From contig NZ_JHVH01000002.1 of the NCBI RefSeq assembly GCF_000620045.1, positions 186,001 to 250,000 on the forward strand: a stretch of 64,000 nt of DNA, read 5' to 3'. Within the stretch, counting starts at the first letter, position 1; every line of letters begins with the position of its first letter. Source of the stretch: Halomonas halodenitrificans DSM 735 (GTDB taxonomy: Bacteria; Pseudomonadota; Gammaproteobacteria; Pseudomonadales; Halomonadaceae). The notes beneath the pieces were generated by a model that did no database searches, was not told the DNA's origin, and worked only from the letters and a program-made list of their open reading frames with translations. The position numbers and the translations under genes are program-made. Positions 42,226-50,522 of the stretch are shown piece after piece.

Positions 42226-42378
42226 GAGCTACCGAGCATCGATGGCTATGCGCCAGGCGGCTGGGTGCTCAGCGTCAATGGTTGGCAGAATTATACTCCT
42301 GCCGCCTTTATCGGCCTTCTCAACGGCGAAAACTTCGGAAAACGCGGGATCTGCGTTGGCCAGCAAGGAAAGGAATAA
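42226..42378 (+). pseudogene. Remnant of a CurA-like NADPH oxidoreductase with internal deletion
   Basis: The frame directly after the YqhD-like stop reads without interruption for 50 codons but has no start. Its first half (GYAPGGWVLSVNGWQNYT) looks like an early part of medium-chain curcumin-reductase-type enzymes, around the FGWQ/YA motif. Its second half (PAAFIGLLNGENFGKR) looks like their extreme C-terminus. The two parts are joined directly, so about three quarters of a 340-residue gene would be missing. The assignment is from motif memory. The deletion keeps the reading frame and places the DJ-1/PfpI gene close behind the YqhD-like gene. Confidence 0.6.
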
Positions 42379-42380
42379 TC

Positions 42381-43058
42381 ATGAAAATTCTAATGGTTCT
42401 GACATCTCACGACCAACTGGGTGACACCGGCAACAAGACCGGCTTCTGGCTGGAAGAGTTTGCCGCGCCCTACTATGTGTTCAAGGATGCGGGCGCTGAG
42501 GTCATCCTGGCCTCGCCCAATGGCGGACACCCCCCTATTGATCCAACCAGCGATGGCGCGGACGCACAGACCGACGACACCCGTCGTTTCAAGGGCGATG
42601 CCGAGACGCAAAAGCAGCTTGCGACTACGCTGAAGCTGTCTGACATAACAGAAGCCGGGTTCGATGCAATCTTCTATCCCGGTGGCCACGGGCCCCTGTG
42701 GGACTTAGTCGAAGATGCGGATAGCAAGCGCTTGATCGAGGCATTTGCCGCCGCCGATCGTCCGGTCGGTGCCGTCTGTCACGCGCCTGCCGTGTTCCGT
42801 CATACCGTTGGTGCCGACGGCAAGCCGCTGGTCTCGGGTCGTCTGGTGACGGGCTTTACCAACACCGAAGAAGAGGCCGTCGGTCTTACCCAGATTGTGC
42901 CCTTCCTCGTCGAAGACATGCTGAAAGCCGCTGGCGGACGCTACGAGAAGGGCGCCGACTGTGCTAGCTTTGTGTTGCGGGACGGCAAGCTGGTGACCGG
43001 CCAGAACCCGGCATCGTCCGCCGAAGCGGCAGAACAGATCCTGGCACTGCTGAAATAG
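42381..43058 (+). CDS. DJ-1/PfpI-family protein (Hsp31/glyoxalase III-like)
   Basis: A 225-residue protein of the DJ-1/PfpI superfamily. The nucleophile elbow is GAVCHAPAV (C133, H134), and FYPGGHGPLWDL and the early glutamate in GFWLEEF (E25) complete the usual site. Length and sequence are nearest to the class-I glutamine amidotransferase-like Hsp31 group, many of which act as glutathione-independent glyoxalases. The ATG at 42381 follows AAGGAAAGGA. It belongs to the NemR/YqhD module, so a role in dicarbonyl or aldehyde removal is likely. Proven activity cannot be read here. Confidence 0.87.
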   Translation: MKILMVLTSHDQLGDTGNKTGFWLEEFAAPYYVFKDAGAEVILASPNGGHPPIDPTSDGADAQTDDTRRFKGDAETQKQLATTLKLSDITEAGFDAIFYPGGHGPLWDLVEDADSKRLIEAFAAADRPVGAVCHAPAVFRHTVGADGKPLVSGRLVTGFTNTEEEAVGLTQIVPFLVEDMLKAAGGRYEKGADCASFVLRDGKLVTGQNPASSAEAAEQILALLK

Positions 43059-43140
43059 AGCAGAGGTGCATTGCCTACTTCAGTGGCGATGGCGCGGAGT
43101 GCGTGATTAATGATGCATAAGCACTTGAGCGATATATATG

Positions 43141-43168
43141 AACTGGCCCGCGTTAACGCGGGCCAGTT
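43141..43168. terminator. Bidirectional terminator between the DJ-1 and gbcA genes
   Basis: A perfect 28-bp palindrome (arms AACTGGCCCGCG and CGCGGGCCAGTT around TTAA) lies between two converging genes. Short T/A-rich flanks make it a plausible shared terminator. Confidence 0.7.
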
Positions 43169-43197
43169 GGTTACCGAGGTTCGGCGCTTATGAGCAG

Positions 43198-44463
43198 TCA
43201 ACGAGCGGAAGCATCGAGATGGCTCAGCATCCGTTCGCTGTACCAGTCGACGAAGTCGATGACGCCAAACTCGAAGGTCTTGGAGTAGGGGCCTGGCTGG
43301 TAGGCCTTGGAGTTGATGCCGCGCTGGTTTTGTTCGGCCAGGTGGCGGTCCTGGGCGTTGGTTGCATCCCAGACCCTACGCAGCTGTTCCGGGTCATAGT
43401 CGACGCCCTCAACGGCGTCTTTGTGGACTAACCACTGGGTCGTCACCACGGTCTTCTGTGGTCCTAGCGGCAGGACACGAAACACCACGGCGTGATCGCC
43501 CAGGAAATGGCTCCACGAGTTGGGCAGGTTCAGGATGCGTAGCGAGCCCATATCCGGGTGAGTAAACCGGCCCATCAACTTCTTGCAACCTTGCTTGCCG
43601 TCCATGGTCATCGATACCGTGCCTTCCAGCAGCGGCGTGCGGGTCAGGCGGTTACGCTTGCCCGTGCGCTGGAGCTGCCAGGGGATGTTTTCGCTGTCCC
43701 AATCGACCTGTTTGCGTGCAACCAGCGCCTTGTAAGCCGGGGTTGCGCGAGGGTCATCACTATCGTCGAACTCCTGCAGCGAGTTGAGCAGCTCCGGGTG
43801 GGCGCCGTTGCAGTGGTAGCATTCACGATTATTCTCGACCACCAGTTTCCAGTTGGCCTGTTCAACAATGCTGGACTGAACGGCAACCTTCGCGTTTTCC
43901 ATCTGGTGGGGCTCCAGGTAATGATCGAGTGTCTCCAGAAGACTATCGATGGCCGGCGGGTCATCGCTCAGATTGATGAAGAGGAAGCCGCCGCCATTCT
44001 TGACGCTGACCGGCTTGAGGCCATAGCTGGTGAGATCAAAATCCTCACCCATATCGCTGCCGGCGAACAGCAGGCGGCCGTCGAGTTCGTAGGTCCACTG
44101 GTGGTAGCCGCAGACGAGCTTGGCCACCTTGCCTTTCTCTTCTATACACAACCGTGAGCCACGATGCCGGCAGACATTATGAAAGGCGTGGATGCGATTT
44201 TCGGCACCACGCACGATAATCACCGGATTGTCGCCGATATCCAGGGTCATGTAGTTGCCCTTGGCGGGGATCTCGCAGGTCATGCCGGCGAAAAGCCATT
44301 CCTTCTCGAAGATTTCCTGCATATCGAGAGAGAAAAGCTGGGCATCGTTATAAAAAGGTTGAGGCAGCGAAAAGCCGGGGGCTCGATTGCTGAGTAGAGC
44401 CGTGGTCGCCTCCCGAGCACTGGTCAGGTGGTCATCATGGTGGGAGCTTGCAATCAGGTTCAT
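43198..44463 (-). CDS. gbcA: Glycine betaine monooxygenase oxygenase subunit (GbcA)
   Basis: GbcA is the Rieske oxygenase that demethylates glycine betaine to dimethylglycine and formaldehyde. The 421-residue protein has the Rieske 2Fe-2S ligands C98, H100, C118 and H121. The mononuclear iron motif is ENNRECYHCNGAHPE, with H217 and H222 in the usual arrangement. The ATG at 44463 has GAGGA upstream; a longer frame to 44580 is unlikely. It is divergent from gbcB, the reductase, as in Pseudomonas. Confidence 0.94.
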   Translation of the reverse strand: MNLIASSHHDDHLTSAREATTALLSNRAPGFSLPQPFYNDAQLFSLDMQEIFEKEWLFAGMTCEIPAKGNYMTLDIGDNPVIIVRGAENRIHAFHNVCRHRGSRLCIEEKGKVAKLVCGYHQWTYELDGRLLFAGSDMGEDFDLTSYGLKPVSVKNGGGFLFINLSDDPPAIDSLLETLDHYLEPHQMENAKVAVQSSIVEQANWKLVVENNRECYHCNGAHPELLNSLQEFDDSDDPRATPAYKALVARKQVDWDSENIPWQLQRTGKRNRLTRTPLLEGTVSMTMDGKQGCKKLMGRFTHPDMGSLRILNLPNSWSHFLGDHAVVFRVLPLGPQKTVVTTQWLVHKDAVEGVDYDPEQLRRVWDATNAQDRHLAEQNQRGINSKAYQPGPYSKTFEFGVIDFVDWYSERMLSHLDASAR

Positions 44464-44769
44464 GCCGAAGGTCCTCGAAATCACCGTCTCTCTACGAGAT
44501 CGACGCCAGGTTACTGTGAATTTATTATTAATTTTGAGTGTGAGGTTTGTGACGAAGGCTCGGTTATCTACCCGCGACACCGAGTGGCGCTCCAGCGACG
44601 CACTGGGTGGAAATATCTTCTTTGGATGTTGCGCAAGGCATGTTCATGTCGCTGCCAGATAAGTCGGTCTCCTGGCGCATGGTCAGAATGTTGGTGTGAT
44701 GGGGTTGAGCCGTAGCGGTCGCTATGGCCCAGCGAGGCCTAGCCGCGGTACTGCCAGGTAGAAACGATA
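44464..44769. promoter_or_regulatory. Divergent gbcA-gbcB promoter region
   Basis: This 306-base gap drives both gbcA and gbcB and, by analogy with Pseudomonas, should hold GbdR sites. It contains TGTCGC within ATGTCGCTGCC (about 44646), a string also seen near the dgc promoter. No gene or clear -10/-35 pair was identified, and no ORF in it has a credible ribosome site. Confidence 0.4.
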
Positions 44770-45876
44770 ATGTCAATGAGCTTCTATAACCCGATTACGA
44801 CGCAAACCTGGACTAACGGCAGGCACCTGGTGCGATGCGTCAAGGTGATCCGCGAGACACAGGATGCGAGCACTTTCTGCTTCATGGCCGAGCAGCCGGT
44901 GATGTTCTTCTTCAAGCCGGGGCAGTTTGTCACGCTGGAGCTGGAGATCGAGGGTGAGCAGGTCATGCGCTCCTATACCATCTCCAGTTCCCCGTCGGTT
45001 CCTTACAGCTTCTCCATCACGGTCAAGCGATTGCCAGGCGGCAAGGTGTCCAACTGGCTGCATGAAAACCTCAAGGCCGGCGAAAAACTGGCGGTGCACG
45101 GCCCCGTGGGTAATTTCAATATCATCGACTATCCCGCCGAGAAGGTGCTTTTCCTTTCCGGGGGCGTAGGAGTCACGCCATTGATGTCGATGACCCGCTG
45201 GCTCTTCGATACCAATGCCGATGTCGATCTCGAGTTCATTCATAGTGCTCGTGCCCCACGCGATGTGATATATCATCGTGAACTGATGCATATGTTCTCG
45301 CGAATACCCGAGTTCAAGTTGCATGTCGTGTGTGAAAACAAGAGTGATATCGGCGAGGCGTGGGACGGGTATCGTGGCTACTTGTCCCAGGCAATGCTGG
45401 AACTGATGGCACCGGATTATAGAGAGCGAGAGATTTTCTGCTGTGGCCCTACGCCGTACATGAATGCAGTTAAACGTATTCTTCATGATAGTGGTTTCGA
45501 TATGAAGCACTATCATGAGGAGTCTTTTGGTGCCATACCGGTCGATGTCAAGGAAGACGTGCTGGAACTCGCCGAGCAAGCCGAAGCCGACGCGGAACAG
45601 CTCGATTACGCGGAAATGTTCAATATCGAATTTGGGAGCTCGGGCAAGAGTGTACGCATCCTTCCCGATGAAACCGTTCATGCCGCGGCCTCCAAGCTCG
45701 GTCTGCACATTCCCAAGGCATGCGGAATGGGCATTTGCGGCACCTGCCAGGTCAAGCTCGCGTCCGGTGAGGTAGAGATGGAGCATAATGGCGGCATCAC
45801 CGACGAGGATATTGAAGAAGGCTATATCCTGTCGTGCTGCAGCAAACCCAAGGGCGATGTGGTGGTGGATTTTTAG
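44770..45876 (+). CDS. gbcB: Glycine betaine monooxygenase reductase subunit (GbcB)
   Basis: GbcB passes electrons from NAD(P)H to the GbcA Rieske centre. The 368-residue protein has an FAD-binding domain (RSYTISSSP, about residues 60-75) and an NAD-binding domain (LSGGVGVTPLMSM and the FCCGPTPYM segment). A C-terminal plant-type 2Fe-2S domain has C318, C323, C326 and a later cysteine in the sequence LSCCSK. A start two codons later is also possible. It is transcribed divergently from gbcA. Confidence 0.94.
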   Translation: MSMSFYNPITTQTWTNGRHLVRCVKVIRETQDASTFCFMAEQPVMFFFKPGQFVTLELEIEGEQVMRSYTISSSPSVPYSFSITVKRLPGGKVSNWLHENLKAGEKLAVHGPVGNFNIIDYPAEKVLFLSGGVGVTPLMSMTRWLFDTNADVDLEFIHSARAPRDVIYHRELMHMFSRIPEFKLHVVCENKSDIGEAWDGYRGYLSQAMLELMAPDYREREIFCCGPTPYMNAVKRILHDSGFDMKHYHEESFGAIPVDVKEDVLELAEQAEADAEQLDYAEMFNIEFGSSGKSVRILPDETVHAAASKLGLHIPKACGMGICGTCQVKLASGEVEMEHNGGITDEDIEEGYILSCCSKPKGDVVVDF

Positions 45877-46197
45877 GAAATATTCCCTAATTTTTAGATG
45901 GTTTTGTATCAATCAATTTTTGAAATTACCAAGGCTTGGATAGCCTTTTCGATGATTCATATTGGCGAATTCGAAAGGAATTTATTGTTGGTTTGATCCG
46001 GTCAGGACAGATGTCCAGATAAATATAATAGTGGGTTGGACGTGGGTGTTCGTGGCAAGGAAGGCGCGGTGTTAGCGTTTCCGCGAGTCCTTTCCGGGCT
46101 CGCTTTCTGTTTTCCTTGGTGGCGAGGCCCGGGCTTCGCTGGGGTATGCTGACAAGCAGGAATCGAATTCTCGGGCTATCGCACGGTGTCGCCAGAC
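45877..46197. other. Gene-free AT-rich gap after gbcB
   Basis: The first 160 bases are AT-rich and hold GGAAATATTCCC-like symmetry just after the gbcB stop. The last 120 bases are GC-richer, with short GC hairpins near 46075-46140. TGTCGCCAGACA overlaps the start of the next gene and may be an operator. No coding sequence was seen. Confidence 0.4.
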
Positions 46198-47241
46198 ATG
46201 ACCCTCAACCCCGCAACTCAAGGTGTTCCCCTCACCATCGGCTTCGTCCTGCTGCACCGTTTCACCCTGATGCCATTCGCCGCCTTCGTCGACTGCCTTC
46301 GCCTGGCGGCCGATGAGGGCGACCGTAGCCGGCAGCTGCGGTGTCGCTGGACCTTCATGGCCAGTAACGGCGAGGCGGTGCTCTCCAGCAGCGGTGCGGC
46401 CATTTCGCCCTGTGAGCCTTTCAGCGACCCGAGAGAGTTCGACTATATCGTGGTCGTGGGGGGCGTCCAGGCGGAGGGCGACCGGCAGGATAGTGCTGCC
46501 CTGACCTACCTGCGTGAGGCGGCCGGTGCCAGGGTTCCGCTAGTGGGGCTGTGTACCGGGGTGTTCGCGCTGATCCAGGCGGGTCTCATGAAGGGGCGGC
46601 GCTGCTGCGTCAGCTGGTATCACCACCGTGAGCTGGCCCAGCGCTTTCCGGCCATCGAACCGGTGGCCGACCGGCTGTTCATCGACGACGGTGATCGGCT
46701 GACCTGTGCCGGCGGTGCCGCGGCGGCCGATCTGGCGGCTTACCTGATTGAGCGTCACCAGGGCAAGGCCTGGGCCATGAAGAGCCTGAACATCATGCTC
46801 CTCGACGAGGCTCGGGTCGGCACCCATCCCCAGCCTCAGCCGGTGGTATTCGGCAGGGTCGAGGACCGGCTGGTTCGTCGCGCCATTGCGGTGCTCGAAC
46901 AGCACCTGGGGGAGGCGCTGGGGATGGAGGCGCTGGCCGAGCGTGTCGGCACCTCGCGCCGCAACCTGGAGCGGCGATTCCGCGATACGCTCGGCATCAG
47001 CCCCCTCAAGTTCTCTCGAGACCTGCGTCTGCGCTACGGCCTCTGGCTGCTGCACTACACTGGCAAGAGCATCACCGAGATCGGTGAGCGCTGCGGCTTT
47101 GCCGATACCGCTCACTTCTCGCGTCACTTCCGCAGGGCCTTCGACGCGACGCCGTCGGAGATGCGCAAACGTGCCGGAAAACCAGGCGGTGACCGGGTCG
47201 ACCCCTTCTTCCTGCATATCGGCGGCCCGCCCAGCCCCTGA
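46198..47241 (+). CDS. GlxA-family AraC-type regulator before glyA-sox (SouR-like)
   Basis: A 347-residue regulator with a DJ-1/PfpI-like N-terminal domain (elbow GLCTGVFALIQAGL) and a C-terminal AraC domain (TSRRNLERRFRDTLGISP, CGFADTAHFSRHFRRAF). Its position directly before glyA-soxBDAG points to a sarcosine-responsive activator of the SouR kind, though the ligand cannot be confirmed. Neither the ATG at 46198 nor the GTG 12 bases upstream has a clear ribosome site. A small palindrome overlaps the start, which would fit autoregulation. Confidence 0.83.
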   Translation: MTLNPATQGVPLTIGFVLLHRFTLMPFAAFVDCLRLAADEGDRSRQLRCRWTFMASNGEAVLSSSGAAISPCEPFSDPREFDYIVVVGGVQAEGDRQDSAALTYLREAAGARVPLVGLCTGVFALIQAGLMKGRRCCVSWYHHRELAQRFPAIEPVADRLFIDDGDRLTCAGGAAAADLAAYLIERHQGKAWAMKSLNIMLLDEARVGTHPQPQPVVFGRVEDRLVRRAIAVLEQHLGEALGMEALAERVGTSRRNLERRFRDTLGISPLKFSRDLRLRYGLWLLHYTGKSITEIGERCGFADTAHFSRHFRRAFDATPSEMRKRAGKPGGDRVDPFFLHIGGPPSP

Positions 47242-47421
47242 ATCCGCGGCCATGCCCCAGGCTTCACGCCTTTTCCCGCTTGCCGAAGGCACACAGCAGC
47301 CGGCGGTTTACCCGGCGCTGGAATGGCCTCCGGCAGGCCCCGGCGTTCAGGAATCCTGTCGCATCTGTTCAATCCATCCCCGTCGCCGTCGTCTTTAATC
47401 AAGTCCTATGCCGGACGCGCT

Positions 47422-47442
47422 GCGTGGTGGTTATCCACGCAT
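47422..47442. promoter_or_regulatory. Inverted repeat upstream of glyA
   Basis: TGCGTGG and CCACGCA, seven bases apart, form a perfect inverted repeat about 85 bases before glyA. It could be a SouR- or GbdR-type operator or the end hairpin of the preceding gene. An AT-rich promoter-like stretch follows (about 47445-47470). Confidence 0.35.
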
Positions 47443-47527
47443 AAGGATTTCAAATTTTTCCTTTTGATGGGTAGGCGATAGATTCGAGGTACATCCTGCC
47501 CGACATCGATAACAACAGGAGCCAGTC

Positions 47528-48847
47528 ATGAACCAGGTAGGTCTCGCCAACTTCGATTCCCAGATCGCCGCCGCCATCGCCGACGAGGTGTCTCGCCAGG
47601 AGGCCCATGTCGAACTGATCGCCTCCGAGAACTATGCCAGCCGCGCCGTGATGGAGGCCCAGGGCACCCAGCTGACCAACAAGTATGCCGAAGGCTATCC
47701 CGGCAAGCGCTACTATGGTGGCTGCGAGCACGTCGATGTGGTCGAACAGCTGGCCATCGACCGGGCCTGTGACCTGTTCGGTGCCGATTACGCCAACGTG
47801 CAGCCGCATTCCGGCGCCCAGGCCAATGCCGCGGCGTTCATGGCGATGGTCAAGCCGGGCGATACCATCCTCGGCATGAGCCTGGCCCACGGCGGCCACC
47901 TGACTCACGGGGCGGCGCCCAACTTCTCGGGCAAGCACTACCATGCCGTGCAGTATGGCCTGAACCCGGAGACCGGCGAGATCGACTACGAGGAAGTCGA
48001 GCGTCTGGCGCGCAGTCACAAGCCCAAGCTGATCATCGCCGGCTTCTCCGCCTATGCGCGTGTCGTCGACTGGCGTCGCTTCCGCGCCATCGCCGACGAG
48101 GTGGGCGCCTGGTTCATGGTCGACATGGCCCACGTGGCCGGCCTGATTGCCGCGGGTCATTACCCGAGTCCGGTGCCCCACGCCCATGTGGTCACCACCA
48201 CGACCCACAAGACCCTGCGCGGCCCGCGGGGTGGCCTGATCCTCTCCGCCGCCGGCGATGCGGATCTCTACAAGAAGCTCAATGGCGCGGTCTTCCCGGG
48301 CCAGCAGGGCGGCCCGCTGATGCATGTCATCGCCGCCAAGGCGGTGGCCTTCAGGGAGGCCATGAGCCAGGATTTCGTGCAGTACCAGCAAAGTGTCATC
48401 GACAACGCCCGCGCCATGGCCGGCGTGTTCCTGGAGCGCGGCTATGACGTCGTTTCCGGCGGCACCGATGACCACCTCTTCCTGGTCTCGCTGATCAAGC
48501 AGGGCGTGACCGGCAAGGACGCCGATGCGGCGCTCGGTCGAGCCCATATCACCGTCAACAAGAACGCCGTGCCCAATGACCCCCAGAGTCCCTTCGTTAC
48601 CTCTGGCCTGCGCATCGGCACTCCGGCGGTGACCAGTCGTGGCTTCGACGAGGCCGAGTGCGCCGAACTGGCGGGCTGGATCTGCGACATCCTCGACGTG
48701 CTGGCCGACCAGGAGGCGACGGAGTCCGTGGAGACCCAGGTGCGCGAGAAGGTGGCCAAGCTCTGCGGACGCCACCCGGTCTATGACGACTCTGCCGCCA
48801 CGGGTCACCAGACCTCCGCCCAGGCCGACGCCGCGTCAGCGGTCTGA
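47528..48847 (+). CDS. glyA: Serine hydroxymethyltransferase
   Basis: GlyA interconverts glycine plus methylene-tetrahydrofolate with serine. The 439-residue PLP enzyme has the lysine K228 in [14 protein letters not shown] and the N-terminal [15 protein letters not shown]. It is about 20 residues longer than typical GlyA owing to an alanine-rich tail ([20 protein letters not shown]). Its place at the head of the sox genes suggests it is the catabolic copy that uses glycine and methylene-THF from sarcosine oxidation. A CAGGAG site precedes the ATG. Confidence 0.95.
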   Translation: MNQVGLANFDSQIAAAIADEVSRQEAHVELIASENYASRAVMEAQGTQLTNKYAEGYPGKRYYGGCEHVDVVEQLAIDRACDLFGADYANVQPHSGAQANAAAFMAMVKPGDTILGMSLAHGGHLTHGAAPNFSGKHYHAVQYGLNPETGEIDYEEVERLARSHKPKLIIAGFSAYARVVDWRRFRAIADEVGAWFMVDMAHVAGLIAAGHYPSPVPHAHVVTTTTHKTLRGPRGGLILSAAGDADLYKKLNGAVFPGQQGGPLMHVIAAKAVAFREAMSQDFVQYQQSVIDNARAMAGVFLERGYDVVSGGTDDHLFLVSLIKQGVTGKDADAALGRAHITVNKNAVPNDPQSPFVTSGLRIGTPAVTSRGFDEAECAELAGWICDILDVLADQEATESVETQVREKVAKLCGRHPVYDDSAATGHQTSAQADAASAV

Positions 48848-48885
48848 TCGCCCTTACGCGTCAGCAGCGATTCCAGGAGAGAGAC

Positions 48886-50136
48886 ATGCAACGCTATTCA
48901 GGCTTCGGGTTGGCCAAGCACGCGCTCAGCCACCACGAGAATTGGCAGCGCCAGTGGCGCAACCCCACCCCCAAGAAGCGCTATGACGTCATCGTCATTG
49001 GCGGCGGCGGCCATGGCCTGGCCACCGCCTATTATCTGGCCAAGAACCACGGCATCACCAACGTGGCGGTGCTGGAGAAGGGCTGGCTGGGAGGCGGCAA
49101 TACCGCGCGTAATACCACCATCGTGCGCTCCAATTATCTGTGGGATGAGTCGGCGCGTCTCTATGACCACTCGCTGGACCTGTGGAAGGGGTTGTCCCAG
49201 GACCTCAACTACAACGTGATGTTTTCCCAGCGTGGCGTCATGAACCTGGGGCACACCCTGCAGGATATGCGCGACATCCAGCGTCGGGTGCATGCCAACC
49301 GGCTCAACGGCGTTGATAGCGAAGTGATACTGGCCGATCAGATCAAGGAGATCGTGCCGATCATCGACACCTCCAAGAACGCTCGCTATCCGATCCTCGG
49401 TGCCTCCTGGCAGAAGACCGCCGGCGTCGCGCGTCACGACGCGGTGGCCTGGGGCTTCGCCCGCGCGGCGGATGCCCTGGGGGTGGATATTCTGCAGAAC
49501 ACCGAGGTCACCGGCTTCAAGATTCGTGATGGCCAGGTGTATGGCGTGCATACCAATCGCGGGGATATCGAGTCCAAGACCATCGGCTGTGTCACGGCGG
49601 GCAACTCCGGCGTGGTGGCCAAGATGGCCGGTCTCAAGTTGCCGCTGGAATCGCATCCGCTGCAGGCGCTGGTATCCGAGCCGCTCAAGCCGGTGCTCGA
49701 TACCGTGGTGATGTCCAATCACGTGCATGGCTATATCAGCCAGACCGACAAGGGTGACCTGGTGATTGGCGCCGGCATCGACGGCTACCTGGGCTACGGG
49801 CAGCGCGGCAGCTACGCCACCGTGGAGCATACCCTGCAGGCCATCGTCGAAATGTTCCCGATCTTTTCGCGGGTGCGCATGAATCGTCAGTGGGGCGGCA
49901 TCGTCGATACCTGTGCCGATGCCTGTCCGATCCTCTCCAAGACCCAGGTCAAGGGGCTGTTCTTCAACTGTGGCTGGGGCACCGGTGGCTTCAAGGCGAC
50001 CCCGGGTTCCGGGCATGTGTTTGCCGCGAGCCTCGCCAAGGGCGAGATGCATCCCATCGCCGCACCGTTTTCCATCGACCGCTTCAACACCGGTGCCCTG
50101 GTCGACGAACATGGCGCCGCCGGCGTCGCGCATTAA
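48886..50136 (+). CDS. soxB: Sarcosine oxidase beta subunit
   Basis: SoxB carries FAD and shares the covalent FMN of heterotetrameric sarcosine oxidase. The 416-residue protein has the dinucleotide motif [19 protein letters not shown] (about residues 35-53) and H184 in ARHDAVAWG, the motif that carries the covalent flavin histidine. The complex oxidises sarcosine to glycine and methylene-THF (or formaldehyde) with H2O2. Its ATG is 39 bases after glyA, in the usual soxBDAG order. Confidence 0.95.
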   Translation: MQRYSGFGLAKHALSHHENWQRQWRNPTPKKRYDVIVIGGGGHGLATAYYLAKNHGITNVAVLEKGWLGGGNTARNTTIVRSNYLWDESARLYDHSLDLWKGLSQDLNYNVMFSQRGVMNLGHTLQDMRDIQRRVHANRLNGVDSEVILADQIKEIVPIIDTSKNARYPILGASWQKTAGVARHDAVAWGFARAADALGVDILQNTEVTGFKIRDGQVYGVHTNRGDIESKTIGCVTAGNSGVVAKMAGLKLPLESHPLQALVSEPLKPVLDTVVMSNHVHGYISQTDKGDLVIGAGIDGYLGYGQRGSYATVEHTLQAIVEMFPIFSRVRMNRQWGGIVDTCADACPILSKTQVKGLFFNCGWGTGGFKATPGSGHVFAASLAKGEMHPIAAPFSIDRFNTGALVDEHGAAGVAH

Positions 50137-50147
50137 GGAGACACACG

Positions 50148-50522
50148 ATGTTCTATATCCATTGCCCTTATTGCGACGAGTACCGCGATGAAGAGGAGTT
50201 CCACCCCAAGGGACAGGCGCATATCGCCCGCCCCGAGGACCCCGAGACCTGCAGCGACGAGGAGTGGGGCGACTACCTGTTTTTCCGTGACAATCCGCGC
50301 GGCATACACCACGAGCTGTGGGTGCATGCGATCGGCTGCCGTAAATTCTTCAACATCACACGCAACTCGGCGAGCTACGAGATCCTCGAGACCTACCGAA
50401 TGGGTGAGCGGCCGCGCTTCAGCGCCGAGCATCCCCAGGGTGAGTCAGCCGAGCATGGGGCCGCCGTAAACGTCGCCGATGAGGCGGGAAGGGTCGCGGA
50501 TCAGGAAGGAGTCAGGGCATGA
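50148..50522 (+). CDS. soxD: Sarcosine oxidase delta subunit
   Basis: SoxD is the small zinc-binding subunit. The 124-residue product begins FYIHCPYCDEYRDEEEF with C6 and C9, then has C35 and HAIGCRKFFN (C64 region), matching the zinc pattern. The ATG at 50148 has TAAGGAG upstream. A longer open frame reaching back into soxB has no support. The stop overlaps the soxA start (ATGA). A C-terminal acidic/alanine-rich tail extends beyond the conserved 100 residues. Confidence 0.93.
   Translation: MFYIHCPYCDEYRDEEEFHPKGQAHIARPEDPETCSDEEWGDYLFFRDNPRGIHHELWVHAIGCRKFFNITRNSASYEILETYRMGERPRFSAEHPQGESAEHGAAVNVADEAGRVADQEGVRA

Noticed and set aside
40265..43058. Integrative element or transposon carrying the NemR-YqhD block
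   Set aside because: Base composition differs from the flanks, but no integrase, transposase, attachment repeats or target duplications were seen.
47242..47527. Possible glycine or folate riboswitch before glyA
   Set aside because: Only a 7-bp inverted repeat and an AT-rich stretch were seen. The conserved cores of those riboswitches were not found by eye.
49890..50147. In-frame upstream extension of soxD
   Set aside because: It overlaps soxB completely, and the ATG at 50148 has a strong TAAGGAG site that gives the normal SoxD N-terminus.
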